This document shows, one piece after another, positions 11,189-21,604 of a stretch of 64,000 bases of DNA. The first letter of the stretch is position 1; the number at the start of each line of letters is the position of its first letter. The position numbers were made by a program, and so were the translations under genes. Below the pieces are notes generated by a model. The model had not been told where the DNA came from. It saw only the letters and a program-made list of their open reading frames with translations, and ran no database searches. This DNA comes from Pyropia haitanensis (Eukaryota > Rhodophyta > Bangiophyceae > Bangiales > Bangiaceae), in contig SDUX01000009.1 in assembly GCA_008729055.1 (NCBI GenBank), forward strand, positions 814,806-878,805. Direction: 5' to 3'.

Positions 11189-12048
11189 TGTAAGGATATG
11201 CCCCTTAAATCCCCAAGACTGGAGCCTAGGGGATAAGGACTGGGGCCTCTCCTTCCCTGTCCTTCTCAGCCAACTCCTTCCAAGACGCATCAACTCCAAA
11301 GTAATCTGGGGCATGCCGCGGTGTCCGTCCGATAATCTACTACTAACGGACGGTCAGCACGGGAGCCGCGGATTGGCTAACCGACACTACCCTGACTCAT
11401 CTGCCGACGGGTACAGTCTCCAACGGATCAACGGACTAACGGACCAAAAGACGAGCCACATCTCTGACGCGTCAGCAAGCCGGAACAATCTCCCCGTGGA
11501 CCAATGGGAGCGACAAGACTTGCTGACCCACGGGAGATATTCGACCCGAAGACTGGCGTCTGCTTACACGCCTCTGAGGCTTTTCGGGTCGAATGGCGCG
11601 TGGGGCCAGCCGCGCGGCGCTACGAGCGCCGCACACCGTCCCCCCCCCGTTTGGGGCTTTCTGGTGGGGCGCCTTGGGGCGCACACGCCCACCCTTGCTT
11701 TGTTCTGAGAGCCCATGCTTTGTTTTGAGAGCTTTGGTGCCGTCCACCGGCACGACGGGCAATTGCATGCTTTGGGGCACCCTGGGTGCCCCCTGGGGGT
11801 ATATAATGCGTGAGTGTGGGCGCCACCGGGAGAGACCTCGGGGGAACAACCACAGACAGAGACACAAAGACCTCCTTTACCTTCGACCCCCTCGACCCTC
11901 ACCGACGTCACGCCCATCCTCTTCCCCACCCCCATCACCGTCATCCCACCCGTCACCTTCCCCGCGCCCGGCATCCTCATTGGTGCACGGGTTGCTGACA
12001 CCGGCGCCAGTACGTTGAGGGCTGCCCGTGTGTGGGTGGTGCCTCACA
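11189..12048 (+). repeat. 3' LTR of chromovirus copy 1
   Basis: 860 bp, same length and indels as the 5' LTR, followed by the target duplication GATGG. Confidence 0.95.
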
Positions 12049-12791
12049 GATGGTGACACCGAGAAACTCAAAGTTGTCCCACTGCCGGGACTTGGCGTCA
12101 AATTGACGTAGAGTCGCCTCCGTGAGCACCTGAAAGGTCTCGTTGCCGCCGAGCATGCTGTCATCAACGTAGGTGCCCAGCAGACCATCCACACCATCCG
12201 TCCCATCCCGCACGTAGAGCCCCTCCACAAAACGCCCTTTGATGACGCCTTGGGGATGAGTAAATCCACAAAGGACGTTCAGCTGACGGAGTCTCTCAGC
12301 AAACGTCCGCTCGTCCTCACCCTCACTCTGGGTGGCACGATTAAACTCCTCTACCTGCGCGGCGAGAGACGCCTCGTCTGCGTGGTAGCGCAACACCCAG
12401 TTGATCAACTACAAGTAGGAGAAGACCTCACCGGGGTTGCCGCCATGCCGACTTGGCATGACGCTCATCACCTCGGAGCGGAGTGGCTCCTTGGTGAAGT
12501 CCTGAAGCATGAAGAACGCCTCTGCTTCAGAGACATCATTGTCATCGCAGGCTTTTGCGAACTTACGCAAAAACTGGAAGACCTTCAGAGGCGGGGTCCC
12601 GTCCCACTCAGACCGGACCCCAAAGGACTGAGCCACGTCCTTCTTGCGCCGGCCCAGAGTATGGGCCTGGCGGTTCGTGTAGGTCACCGACTTGTTGACC
12701 AACGCGTACGTCTCACAGTCGAAGACGTCCGCGTATAGAGGATTGTTCACTACGATCTTCTTGGGAATCTCCTGGACTTTGGGACGATCCC
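12049..12791 (-). pseudogene. Ty1/copia gag joined to a piece of RT by internal deletion
   Basis: On the minus strand the frame continues copia gag (IPKKIVVNNPLYADVF, LKVFQFLRKFAKACDD, ESMVSVMP-like block, RATQSEGEDERTFAERLRQL). It then jumps within a few codons from the gag tail (FVEGLYVRDGTD) into RT (GLLGTYVDDSMLGG, with the catalytic YVDD). Protease, integrase and most RT are gone. An in-frame TAG at 12409 interrupts gag. The frame continues into 4683 and 20162 across the two inserted chromoviruses. Confidence 0.88.
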
Positions 12792-13653
12792 TGTAAGGAT
12801 ATGCCCCTTAAATCCCCAAGACTGGAGCCTAGGGGATAAGGACTGGGGCCTCTCCTTCCCTGTCCTTCTCAGCCAACTCCTTCCAAGACGCATCAACTCC
12901 AAAGTAATCTGGGGCATGCCGCGGTGTCCGTCCGATAATCTACTACTAACGGACGGTCAGCACGGGAGCCGCGGATTGGCTAACCGACACTACCCTGACT
13001 CATCTGCCGACGGGTACAGTCTCCAACGGATCAACGGACTAACGGACCAAAAGACGAGCCACATCTCTGACGCGTCAGCAAGCCGGAACAATCTCCCCGT
13101 GGACCAATGGGAGCGACAAGACTTGCTGACCCACGGGAGATATTCGACCCGAAGACTGGCGTCTGCTTACACGCCTCTGAGGCTTTTCGGGTCGAATGGC
13201 GCGTGGGGCCAGCCGCGCGGCGCTACGAGCGCCGCACACCGTCCCCCCCCCGTTTGGGGCTTTCTGGTGGGGCGCCTTGGGGCGCACACGCCCACCCTTG
13301 CTTTGTTCTGAGAGCCCATGCTTTGTTTTGAGAGCTTTGGTGCCGTCCACCGGCACGACGGGCAATTGCATGCTTTGGGGCACCCTGGGTGCCCCCCTGG
13401 GGGTATATAATGCGTGAGTGTGGGCGCCACCGGGAGAGACCTCGGGGGGAACAACCACAGACAGAGACACAAAGACCTCCTTTACCTTCGACCCCCTCGA
13501 CCCTCACCGACGTCACGCCCATCCTCTTCCCCACCCCCATCACCGTCATCCCACCCGTCACCTTCCCCGCGCCCGGCATCCTCATTGGTGCACGGGTTGC
13601 TGACACCGGCGCCAGTACGTTGAGGGCTGCCCGTGTGTGGGTGGTGCCTCACA
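12792..13653 (+). repeat. 5' LTR of chromovirus copy 2
   Basis: 862 bp, TG...CA. Shares with its partner LTR two single-base insertions relative to copy 1. TATATAA is at 13404-13410. Confidence 0.95.
13404..13410 (+). promoter_or_regulatory. LTR TATA box of copy 2
   Basis: TATATAA in the same LTR position as in copy 1. Confidence 0.7.
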
Positions 13654-13655
13654 TG

Positions 13656-13667
13656 TGGTAGCTTCAG
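13656..13667 (+). other. Primer-binding site of chromovirus copy 2
   Basis: TGGTAGCTTCAG two bases after the LTR, identical to copy 1. Confidence 0.6.
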
Positions 13668-13891
13668 ATAGTTTGACTTCCTCTTGGCGGTGACGTTGCG
13701 ATTCCGTCCTGGATTTGGCCCTCCCTGTGTTTGTGCACTCGTGCTGCCCCCTGTGTTCGGCGTGCCTCGGGCATTGTAATACGAACGCAGCGGGTTCCAC
13801 GAATCACACCGAAAGAACACTGCCCTGACACTGCCCTGGTGGCCCCTGTCACGGTTTTTTTTTCTTTTGGTCGACTGATTGTCGAAACCCA

Positions 13892-14530
13892 GTGAGTGCC
13901 AAATCAGGTTCGGAATTTTCTTCCACGGCGTTGGCGGACGCCCCGACTTCCTCGGCGGCGACGGCGCGCCCCCCGACGGCGCGCGGCACCCCGGCGGCGC
14001 GCGGCACCGCGGCGGCGCGCGACACCGCGGCGGCACGTGGCACCCCGGCGGGCGCATCCACGTCATCCTCTGTGGCGGCGACGGCCGCATCGGCGGCGCC
14101 AGCCGCATCCAAGCCCCCCCTCTCGCGCAAGGGTAAGGGCCCGGCCACGTCAGGACCGGCGGTCCCAGCCAACCGGCGCCTGCTGCTGCCCGCGCAGGAT
14201 CCGGCCCGGCGCTACATCGCGCCGCCGGCCCCACGAATCGGGCACATCCGACCGACGACCGCGCGCGCAGCAGAGCAGCGAGAGCAGCGCCGGATTGCCA
14301 AGACCATCCCCAAGGGCAAATACGTTTGCAAGCCGTGCGGTGTGCGTTGCAACAGCCTGACAGTGCTGCGCGACCATCGCTGGTCGCGGCGCCACCGCAA
14401 TACGGTCAACCGTCCAGCGACCCGCCCTCGTTGCGACGTGTGCGATCGCGAATTTGAGACGGTCGAGCACTTCGAACGCCACCAGCGTGGCAAGGATCAC
14501 CACCGCACGCTGGCGCGCCGCACCGACTGA
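13892..14530 (+). CDS. Zinc-finger extra ORF, chromovirus copy 2
   Basis: Same 212-codon frame as in copy 1 with very few substitutions and both C-x2-C-x12-H-x5-H fingers intact. The T tract just upstream is one base longer than in copy 1, so the two copies share this frame only downstream of the tract. That supports a start or splice junction between the tract and position 13892. No ATG is present. Confidence 0.55.
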   Translation: MSAKSGSEFSSTALADAPTSSAATARPPTARGTPAARGTAAARDTAAARGTPAGASTSSSVAATAASAAPAASKPPLSRKGKGPATSGPAVPANRRLLLPAQDPARRYIAPPAPRIGHIRPTTARAAEQREQRRIAKTIPKGKYVCKPCGVRCNSLTVLRDHRWSRRHRNTVNRPATRPRCDVCDREFETVEHFERHQRGKDHHRTLARRTD

Positions 14531-14894
14531 CACCTCGCAACACCCCCCAGGATCTGTGCAAGAGACGCGATTTTCCCCCTTTGATCCCCCCGCGTGGAAA
14601 TCCGGCACGACCCGACTCGGGCCCGTGCGCGGCGGCCGGCGGGAAAATCCGATTGCGTGATTTGAGTCTTCGAATTCTGCTTCATCGCATCGCTTGTGAC
14701 CCATCAAATAGTGTTGTCCATCTTCGGAAACGTGGTAGCCACGACGGCCACGCTTGTCCAGAGCTAGTGCAGCACTATTTTGCTTGGTCAAATTAACTTG
14801 CACATCTTGTAAGACTTGCCCCGTGCTCTGCCGGAGTAAGTCAAACCGGATCTGTTGGGTTAATTTGATTGTTGCGGACCTCACCCAGGACGCA

Positions 14895-15773
14895 ATGGAC
14901 CCCCCGAATCCTGCGACTGTAAGCCCGATTAATCCGGGAACGGCCTCAACCGCACCCTCCACGGAGTCATGGAATCAACTTACAGCGTTCGTCTCGCAGA
15001 TGAGCGCCGAGCTCGAGGCTCATAAGGTTGAATTGGCGGACGCCAAGAAACAGCTGTCCGACGCCAAGGCTAAGGCCTCGAGTGGAGGCGCGACGACTGC
15101 GAGGCCGAATAAGCCCGCGCTGTTCTCTGGCAAGCCCGGGACAATTGAAGCATGGTGCTCGCACATGGACTCATATGTGCGACTGACTGACCCTGACGAA
15201 GCGTGTCGGATCGCCTGCACCTACCTGGACGGTGAAGCGTTCACCTGGTGGCATACCTACAGTCGGACGACGGCGGTCCCCGACTGGGCTACCTTTCGGG
15301 CTGCGCTCATCCGTCGCTTCAGCCCTCTGAACAAGACGCAGGCGGCGCGGGACAAGCTGCACTCATGGCGCCAAATCAAGGACGTCGGGACGTTCAACAG
15401 GACTTTCCTGAGCGTCCTCTTGGACATCCCGGACATCACCGAAGCGGAAAAGATCGACCGCTATAGCCGAGGCCTGAAGCGCGACATCTGGCAGGCACTG
15501 TGCCTCAAGACGTACACCGATCTTGAATCACTGATGACGGACGCCCTGCGCGTGGAAGCGGCCAAGGCTGGAGTGTCCCGTATCACCAGCAATGTTAACA
15601 GCACTTCTGGCAAGCCACCGACGATGGGCGTTGTCCCGATGGACATTTCCAGCATCAAGATCGAAAAGCTGACGCCAGACGAACGCCAGCGCTGCATGCG
15701 CGAGGGTCTCTGCCTTCGCTGTCGCGAGAAAGGACACATGGCTAAGGACTGCCCAAAAGGCCAGCGGAACTGA
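14895..15773 (+). CDS. gag: Gag polyprotein, chromovirus copy 2
   Basis: 292 residues, nearly identical to copy 1 (Ala to Thr at APSTESW). Gag domain and CCHC knuckle [14 protein letters not shown] intact. Confidence 0.93.
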   Translation: MDPPNPATVSPINPGTASTAPSTESWNQLTAFVSQMSAELEAHKVELADAKKQLSDAKAKASSGGATTARPNKPALFSGKPGTIEAWCSHMDSYVRLTDPDEACRIACTYLDGEAFTWWHTYSRTTAVPDWATFRAALIRRFSPLNKTQAARDKLHSWRQIKDVGTFNRTFLSVLLDIPDITEAEKIDRYSRGLKRDIWQALCLKTYTDLESLMTDALRVEAAKAGVSRITSNVNSTSGKPPTMGVVPMDISSIKIEKLTPDERQRCMREGLCLRCREKGHMAKDCPKGQRN

Positions 15774-15819
15774 AGCAGCAACAATCCTCAACATCTGTGA
15801 AAGACGCTCCTTCGGTTCC
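15752..15819 (+). promoter_or_regulatory. Candidate -1 frameshift signal gag/pol, copy 2
   Basis: CCCAAAA at 15752-15758 in gag phase, with the same downstream pairing segments as copy 1 (15766-15775 with 15810-15819). Confidence 0.55.
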
Positions 15820-18800
15820 TGAAAATATGTCGTCACCATTTGAAGGCCCGCGACTCGGGCTTCTGCTTTCTACTGCTTCTGTCAATGGAAAAGCTGTTAA
15901 GGTGCTGTTCGACGACGGATCTCCCATCAACGTCGTCTCAAGGCGCCTCGTTACCTCCTTGCATGTGAAAACGAAAGGAACGGACTTCGCGGCAAGCATG
16001 CCCGATGGCCGCTCCCATGTCCTCGCTGAAACCGTTGACCCTCTTGAGATTCACATCGGACCGTACCAAGAGCGACTTCGGTTTGCTGTTTGTGAATTGA
16101 GCGCGTACGACCTCATCCTGGGAAAGAAGTGGCGCGATGACAAGGACGCCAAAATCAACAACAAGAAAAACAAGATCTCCTTCAAGTTCAACCACAGGAA
16201 CATTTCTATCACTGCCTCCCTCAAGAAGCCCGAAGCTCTGATCAGTCGGCAACGCCTTGCTCGGGACCTCGTTCAAAGGTGCCCTGTTTTTGCCATCTAC
16301 CTGCAGTCGGAAGATCCCTCTAGCACCTTCGACAATAACGCCATTACCATGGGACAAGGCGAAGACAAGAAAGAAGTTCAAGAGATTCTCAAAGAGTACG
16401 CTGACGTCTTCCCAGACGAGCTCCCCGACGGACTCCCTCCTGAGCGCAGTCACAAATTTAGCATCAAGCTGACCGATGACGCCCAACCGCGTCGTAGCGG
16501 AATTTACCGACTAGCCGAATGGGAGCTCGAAGAACTCAAGACTCAACTGGCCGGCCTCATAAGGAAGGGATTCATCCAACCAAGCACCTCACCGTGGGGC
16601 TCTTCCGTCCTCTTTGCGGCGAAGAAGGACGGTGGCTGGCGAATGTGCATCGACTACAGGGCCCTGAACAAGGCTACTATCAAGAACGCGTACCCACTAC
16701 CACGCATCGACGACATCTTTGACCAACTGCGAAAAGCCAAGTACTTTACAAAGATCGACCTCCGCTCTGGCTATCACCAGATTCGCCTTGACCCAGAAAC
16801 AATACCCTTGACGGCGTTTCGAACCAAGTACGGATTCTATGAGTTCACCGTCATACCCTTTGGTCTGACAAATGCACCCGCGGTCTTCATGAACCTAATG
16901 AACGATGTCTTCCGACCCTATCTGTACGACTTCATCTGTGTCTACCTCGACGACATCCTAGTCTACAGCGAAACTTACGACGATCACCTCAAGCACCTAC
17001 GATTAGCACTCGAGAAATTACGAGAACACAAGCTCTACGCCAAGCTGAGCAAGTGCCAGTTCGCTCGAACTACTGTGGACTACCTTGGCCACGTCATCTC
17101 CGAGAAAGGCTTCTCTATGGAAGACTACAAGGTCCAAGCCATCCGTACGTGGGCAACACCGAGGAGCAAAAAGGATGTACAATCTTTCCTCGGTATGGTC
17201 AACTTCTATCGAAGATTCATCAAGGGAATGGCTGCCGTAGCTACGCCGCTAACGAGGCTGACTGGGAATGTCGACTTCGAGTGGACACCCGACGCCCAGA
17301 AAGCCTTTGAGCAGCTGCAGGACCTAACGACAAGCGCACCGGTGCTAAGGCCTTTCGACAAGAGATACCCAATCTACGTGTCTACAGATGCCAGCGGGTA
17401 TGCTGTGGGCGCAGTCCTTGAGCAAGATGATGGACGCGGACGGCGTCCAGTGGCGTACTTCTCGTTAACCCTCAACATCCACGAGCAGCGCTACAGCATT
17501 CGTGAAAGAGAACTGCTTGCAGTCGTACAAGCTATCCGGCATTGGCGCTGCTACCTCTACGGAAGACCCTTTGAGGTCCACACCGACCATGAGTCCCTGA
17601 GATACCTAAGCACCCAAGAGAAGCTGAACGATCGCCAAGTCAAGTGGCTGGAGTTTCTGGACCAGTTTCAGTTCAAGATTGTCCCAATCAAGGGCACTTC
17701 GAACCCCGTGGCTGATGCCCTTTCCAGGCAGCCACAAGATGCTCCCGACAAGCACGCCCCCAATCAAGACCTTCTTAGTCGCGTGCTGACCAAGACCATT
17801 GAAGAACTCCCCAAGAAAACTGAAATCAACAACCTCATGACCATCAACCAAAGTGATCAAGACCTTGCCACCTTAAGACAAGAGTACGACGCGGACCCCG
17901 AGTTTGCCGACCTAGTCAAAGACCCGGTATCTCCCTACCGGCTACACATGAGGTTGTTGAAACGAGGTGACCGTACGTGTATCCCCGTCGGTACTCTACG
18001 CCAAAGACTACTCCACGACTACCATGATGTCCCGTGCCAAGGGCACATGGGAGTCAAGAAAACAACCAAGGTTATCTCTTCCAAGTACTACTGGAAGACA
18101 ATGCGGAAAGACATCCAAAGATACGTACAAACATGTGATTTGTGCCAGCGGAACAAGGCTAGCACCCATTCACCTCTGGGTCACCTCAAACCCTTGGACC
18201 CCCCGAGCCAACGATGGGCAAGTGTCTCCATGGACTTTATCACGCCTCTTCCTCTGACTCCAAGAGGCCACAACGGGATTTACGTCGTTGTCGACCGCCT
18301 CTCCAAGATGATTCGCCTCGCCCCTATGAAGCCAGACTGTACGGCGCCAGTCGCAGCTCAGCTCTACCATGATCACGTCTATCGACACCACGGACTCCCA
18401 GCTGATGTTGTCTGCGACAGGGACCGCATTTTCTTCTCCAACTTCTGGCAGTCGCTCACGGAGATTCTCAAGGTCAAGATCAAGGCCTCTTCAGCGTACC
18501 ACCCGCAAACCGACGGACAAACTGAGATCATGAACAAGAAGATCGAAGAAATCCTGCGAAACTTTGTCAACCATCACCAAGGCGATTGGGACCTCTTTCT
18601 GGTTGCTGCCGAAGTAGCCTACAACCGGTCGCCAAATGCTGTTACAACGTACTCCCCTTTCTTCCTGAACTACGGATTCGAACCTAAGACGGTACCAATG
18701 GACATCCTCGAAAACTCAGAGTCAAGCATGCCTGCAGTGTCTGACTGGCTAAGCGGTCTCCAACATGCTCAAGAGACTGCCATCTCAGCCATCAAGAGTG

Positions 18801-19288
18801 CAAATAAGGCGCGCTCGGCGTACGCAAATCGCCATCGCCGACCTTGCAAGATCGCCGTGGACGATCTGGTGCTACTAAGTACCAAACACCTTATGCCAGA
18901 TGCTTTCCAAGGCGCTCGCAAGCTGATGCCCAAGTACTCAGGACCGTACCGCGTCACTGAGAGTATCAACGATGTGACGTTCCGCCTGGATCTTCCCCAA
19001 GCGGTGCTCGATCGCAAGGTTCACAACGCCTTTCATGCGAGCTTGCTGAAGCCGTACCGCGCTGATCCTTATGGCCGACTTCCTCCCGTTCCGCCTCCGG
19101 TGGCATTTCCGGACGGTTCTGTCGAGTACGAAGTCGACTCCATCATAAGGTCACGAAAGCGCCGTGGACGACTACAGTACCTGGTCAAGTGGAAAGGCTG
19201 TGACGTCAGCGAGAACTCCTGGCTGACCAAGCAAGACCTTGCGAACGCACCTGAGGTGTTGGACGCTTTCCTGCGCCGCGCGTCCTAA
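15758..19288 (+). CDS. pol: Pol polyprotein, chromovirus copy 2
   Basis: Same domain order as copy 1: protease (DDG variant), RT with [10 protein letters not shown], RNase H, HHCC/DDE integrase, chromodomain. Differences from copy 1 are single substitutions such as [46 protein letters not shown] and [12 protein letters not shown]. None hits a catalytic residue. Intact to the stop at 19286. Confidence 0.95.
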   Translation, partial: RPAELKQQQSSTSVKDAPSVPENMSSPFEGPRLGLLLSTASVNGKAVKVLFDDGSPINVVSRRLVTSLHVKTKGTDFAASMPDGRSHVLAETVDPLEIHIGPYQERLRFAVCELSAYDLILGKKWRDDKDAKINNKKNKISFKFNHRNISITASLKKPEALISRQRLARDLVQRCPVFAIYLQSEDPSSTFDNNAITMGQGEDKKEVQEILKEYADVFPDELPDGLPPERSHKFSIKLTDDAQPRRSGIYRLAEWELEELKTQLAGLIRKGFIQPSTSPWGSSVLFAAKKDGGWRMCIDYRALNKATIKNAYPLPRIDDIFDQLRKAKYFTKIDLRSGYHQIRLDPETIPLTAFRTKYGFYEFTVIPFGLTNAPAVFMNLMNDVFRPYLYDFICVYLDDILVYSETYDDHLKHLRLALEKLREHKLYAKLSKCQFARTTVDYLGHVISEKGFSMEDYKVQAIRTWATPRSKKDVQSFLGMVNFYRRFIKGMAAVATPLTRLTGNVDFEWTPDAQKAFEQLQDLTTSAPVLRPFDKRYPIYVSTDASGYAVGAVLEQDDGRGRRPVAYFSLTLNIHEQRYSIRERELLAVVQAIRHWRCYLYGRPFEVHTDHESLRYLSTQEKLNDRQVKWLEFLDQFQFKIVPIKGTSNPVADALSRQPQDAPDKHAPNQDLLSRVLTKTIEELPKKTEINNLMTINQSDQDLATLRQEYDADPEFADLVKDPVSPYRLHMRLLKRGDRTCIPVGTLRQRLLHDYHDVPCQGHMGVKKTTKVISSKYYWKTMRKDIQRYVQTCDLCQRNKASTHSPLGHLKPLDPPSQRWASVSMDFITPLPLTPRGHNGIYVVVDRLSKMIRLAPMKPDCTAPVAAQLYHDHVYRHHGLPADVVCDRDRIFFSNFWQSLTEILKVKIKASSAYHPQTDGQTEIMNKKIEEILRNFVNHHQGDWDLFLVAAEVAYNRSPNAVTTYSPFFLNYGFEPKTVPMDILENSESSMPAVSDWLSGLQHAQETAISAIKSANKARSAYANRHRRPCKIAVDDLVLLSTKHLMPDAFQGARKLMPKYSGPYRVTESINDVTFRLDLPQAVLDRKVHNAFHASLLKPYRADPYGRLPPVPPPVAFPDGSVEYEVDSIIRSRKRRGRLQYLVKWKGCDVSENSWLTKQDLANAPEVLDAFLRRAS

Positions 19289-19299
19289 GGGGGGGGAGG
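19287..19299 (+). other. Polypurine tract of chromovirus copy 2
   Basis: AAGGGGGGGGAGG immediately before the 3' LTR. Confidence 0.8.
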
Positions 19300-20161
19300 T
19301 GTAAGGATATGCCCCTTAAATCCCCAAGACTGGAGCCTAGGGGATAAGGACTGGGGCCTCTCCTTCCCTGTCCTTCTCAGCCAACTCCTTCCAAGACGCA
19401 TCAACTCCAAAGTAATCTGGGGCATGCCGCGGTGTCCGTCCGATAATCTACTACTAACGGACGGTCAGCACGGGAGCCGCGGATTGGCTAACCGACACTA
19501 CCCTGACTCATCTGCCGACGGGTACAGTCTCCAACGGATCAACGGACTAACGGACCAAAAGACGAGCCACATCTCTGACGCGTCAGCAAGCCGGAACAAT
19601 CTCCCCGTGGACCAATGGGAGCGACAAGACTTGCTGACCCACGGGAGATATTCGACCCGAAGACTGGCGTCTGCTTACACGCCTCTGAGGCTTTTCGGGT
19701 CGAATGGCGCGTGGGGCCAGCCGCGCGGCGCTACGAGCGCCGCACACCGTCCCCCCCCCGTTTGGGGCTTTCTGGTGGGGCGCCTTGGGGCGCACACGCC
19801 CACCCTTGCTTTGTTCTGAGAGCCCATGCTTTGTTTTGAGAGCTTTGGTGCCGTCCACCGGCACGACGGGCAATTGCATGCTTTGGGGCACCCTGGGTGC
19901 CCCCCTGGGGGTATATAATGCGTGAGTGTGGGCGCCACCGGGAGAGACCTCGGGGGGAACAACCACAGACAGAGACACAAAGACCTCCTTTACCTTCGAC
20001 CCCCTCGACCCTCACCGACGTCACGCCCATCCTCTTCCCCACCCCCATCACCGTCATCCCACCCGTCACCTTCCCCGCGCCCGGCATCCTCATTGGTGCA
20101 CGGGTTGCTGACACCGGCGCCAGTACGTTGAGGGCTGCCCGTGTGTGGGTGGTGCCTCACA
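19300..20161 (+). repeat. 3' LTR of chromovirus copy 2
   Basis: 862 bp. The internal frames translate the same as those of the 5' LTR of copy 2. Followed by ATCCC. Confidence 0.95.
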
Positions 20162-20776
20162 ATCCCGTGGCTCCTGCCGTCCATGTCGGACGGCCTCCTC
20201 CCCACTCGACGCCTCGCTCCAGTGGGCAGGCGAACGAGAACGGTACTCTCGGCGGGGAGCAACTTGCTTCCCACGCCGCTCATGCCGGGAGGCCTGCCCA
20301 GGCGCAGGAGACTTTTCCTGTAGCGCCCGCCCCACCTCCTCACGCACAACTTGTGCGATGGCTGTCACCACACTGGCACCCAGGTTCCCGGAGGACCCCG
20401 GCGGAGGCCGACTCGAGCTACCGCCTGGTCGTTCCGGAACCAAAGGGGGCGCGGACTCGCCTTCCCGGGGTACGGAGCCTCTGCCCCCAGCACCCAAGGC
20501 CGGCAGTCCCGTGCCGAAGAGAGTGTCATCGTCCTCCGGTAGGGGCACCTGAGCCGGAGTTTGGCTCGGCACACCCGCCGGAGGAGGGCGACCTCCGCTC
20601 GAGTCGACGGAGGATGGCGTAGGTCGGAACCTGGCCGAACGCCGAAGGGGTCGCCCCTGGCGACCTGACTCATCAACGCTGCCCGTCTTGGGGGGTACTC
20701 CGCCCAAAAGGGGACGCGTCCGCTCCCCCTCCTCAGGTACAAACGGCGCGGCGGGACAGTCTTCCGCGCCCGCCAT
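20162..20776 (-). pseudogene. Ty1/copia gag, N-terminal part
   Basis: Open from ATG 20776 to the copy-2 insertion point. Pro/Arg/Gly-rich, then a more ordered part (ASVVTAIAQVVREEVGRAL). It continues in frame at 12791 after removal of chromovirus copy 2. A GTG three bases upstream is not a likely start. Confidence 0.75.
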
Positions 20777-21083
20777 CACTCCGGGACTCGAGTTGAGTCA
20801 CCAAAAAGACGTTACGGTGCCCAGAGTCGGGGATCGTCGGCGTGGGAGCACGGAACACAACCGCCCCTCCGCTTACGCGACGAAAGCGGTGAGGGGTCGT
20901 TACTCCGTGTCCCCGTCCGAACTCCGGACGCTCACCTTGTCGCCCCGCGAACCTCCGAGTACGAGGGGGAGTCGATGAGACGGCCCGAAGTCACGGTGCC
21001 GTAGGGGGAGAGAAACCAACTCAGTTTCCTCACCAAAGGAGGGGACTCCGAGTCGATGTCCTCTCCCCCGCTGATCCACCAGC
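20777..21083 (-). other. Copia leader with primer-binding site
   Basis: Untranslated leader between the 5' LTR and gag. TGGTGGATCAGC (21081-21070, minus strand), two bases after the LTR, is the candidate primer-binding site. It differs at one base from that of the large element (TGGTGGAGCAGC at 52350). Confidence 0.6.
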
Positions 21084-21604
21084 TGTAGCAGTACGGCTAC
21101 GCCGACCCACAACTTGTGGGGGCGGAACACGCACGCTCGGGTCCCAACTTGGAACACCGAAAGCAACCCGTGTAACACCAACACGCGACTTGCGTGTGAC
21201 GAGTGGCCGACTCGCCAAGGCACGAACAAGATGTGTCGGAGCCAGACGGAGTTTACTTGGCAGCCAAGGGGGGCCCTCCCCGCCTTGCTGTCCCGCGCAT
21301 ATAAACCCTCGTGTGCACGCATGCGCGCGCACACCCCTCGCAAAACACGCAAAAAATGAACACTCAGACCACCCAGTAAAAAGGCTCCACAATCAAAGCA
21401 AGCAATCGTAGAAATCCGTCTGGCTCCCGCGCAAAAATCCCCAAGATACGAACCACTGCAATACTCTGCAAATGGGGTGCCGAAAGTCCCAGTCGGAATT
21501 TCGAGCTGAAATCGGAATATTTCACTCATGGGTCGGGTGAAATCCAATCTCAATTCTGAGCCACTTGCTCCGAATATTCAAACCCAGATTCGGGGTTTGT
21601 CACA
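21084..21604 (-). repeat. Copia 5' LTR
   Basis: 521 bp on the minus strand, beginning TGTGACAAACC and ending GCTACA. Nearly the same sequence stands alone as a solo LTR at 43547-44067. Confidence 0.9.

Larger units (their letters stand above)
4684..12048 (+). mobile_element. Complete Ty3/gypsy chromovirus, copy 1
   Basis: A 7365-bp element bounded by 860-bp LTRs that begin TGTAAGG and end CTCACA, flanked by the 5-bp duplication GATGG (4679-4683 and 12049-12053). Contents in order: primer-binding site, a zinc-finger ORF, gag, pol (PR-RT-RH-INT-chromodomain), polypurine tract. Every LTR-internal reading frame is identical between the two LTRs, so the insertion is recent. It sits in the copia RT in opposite orientation. 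All core ORFs are intact; it may be autonomous. Confidence 0.95.
12792..20161 (+). mobile_element. Complete Ty3/gypsy chromovirus, copy 2
   Basis: A 7370-bp element with 862-bp LTRs, flanked by the duplication ATCCC (12787-12791 and 20162-20166). Same order and orientation as copy 1, and only a handful of amino-acid changes in pol. It is an independent insertion into copia gag, not a tandem duplication: the flanks and the two LTR indels are its own. All core ORFs intact. Confidence 0.95.
3836..21604 (-). mobile_element. Ty1/copia element, internally deleted and split by two chromovirus insertions
   Basis: The element reads on the minus strand from its 5' LTR (21604-21084), through leader and gag (20776-20162), then 12791-12049, to RT/RNase H (4683-3836). 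Removing the two gypsy elements plus one copy of each target duplication rejoins the reading frame exactly: ...EPRD|RPKVQE... at ATCCC and ...FEFLGVTI|ALNRG... at GATGG. Protease, integrase and most of RT are missing, and no 3' LTR is present, so it is dead and truncated. Confidence 0.9.

Noticed and set aside
20900..21553. 217-codon minus-strand ORF across the copia LTR and leader
   Set aside because: Explained by LTR sequence; the solo LTR copy at 43547 breaks the same frame.
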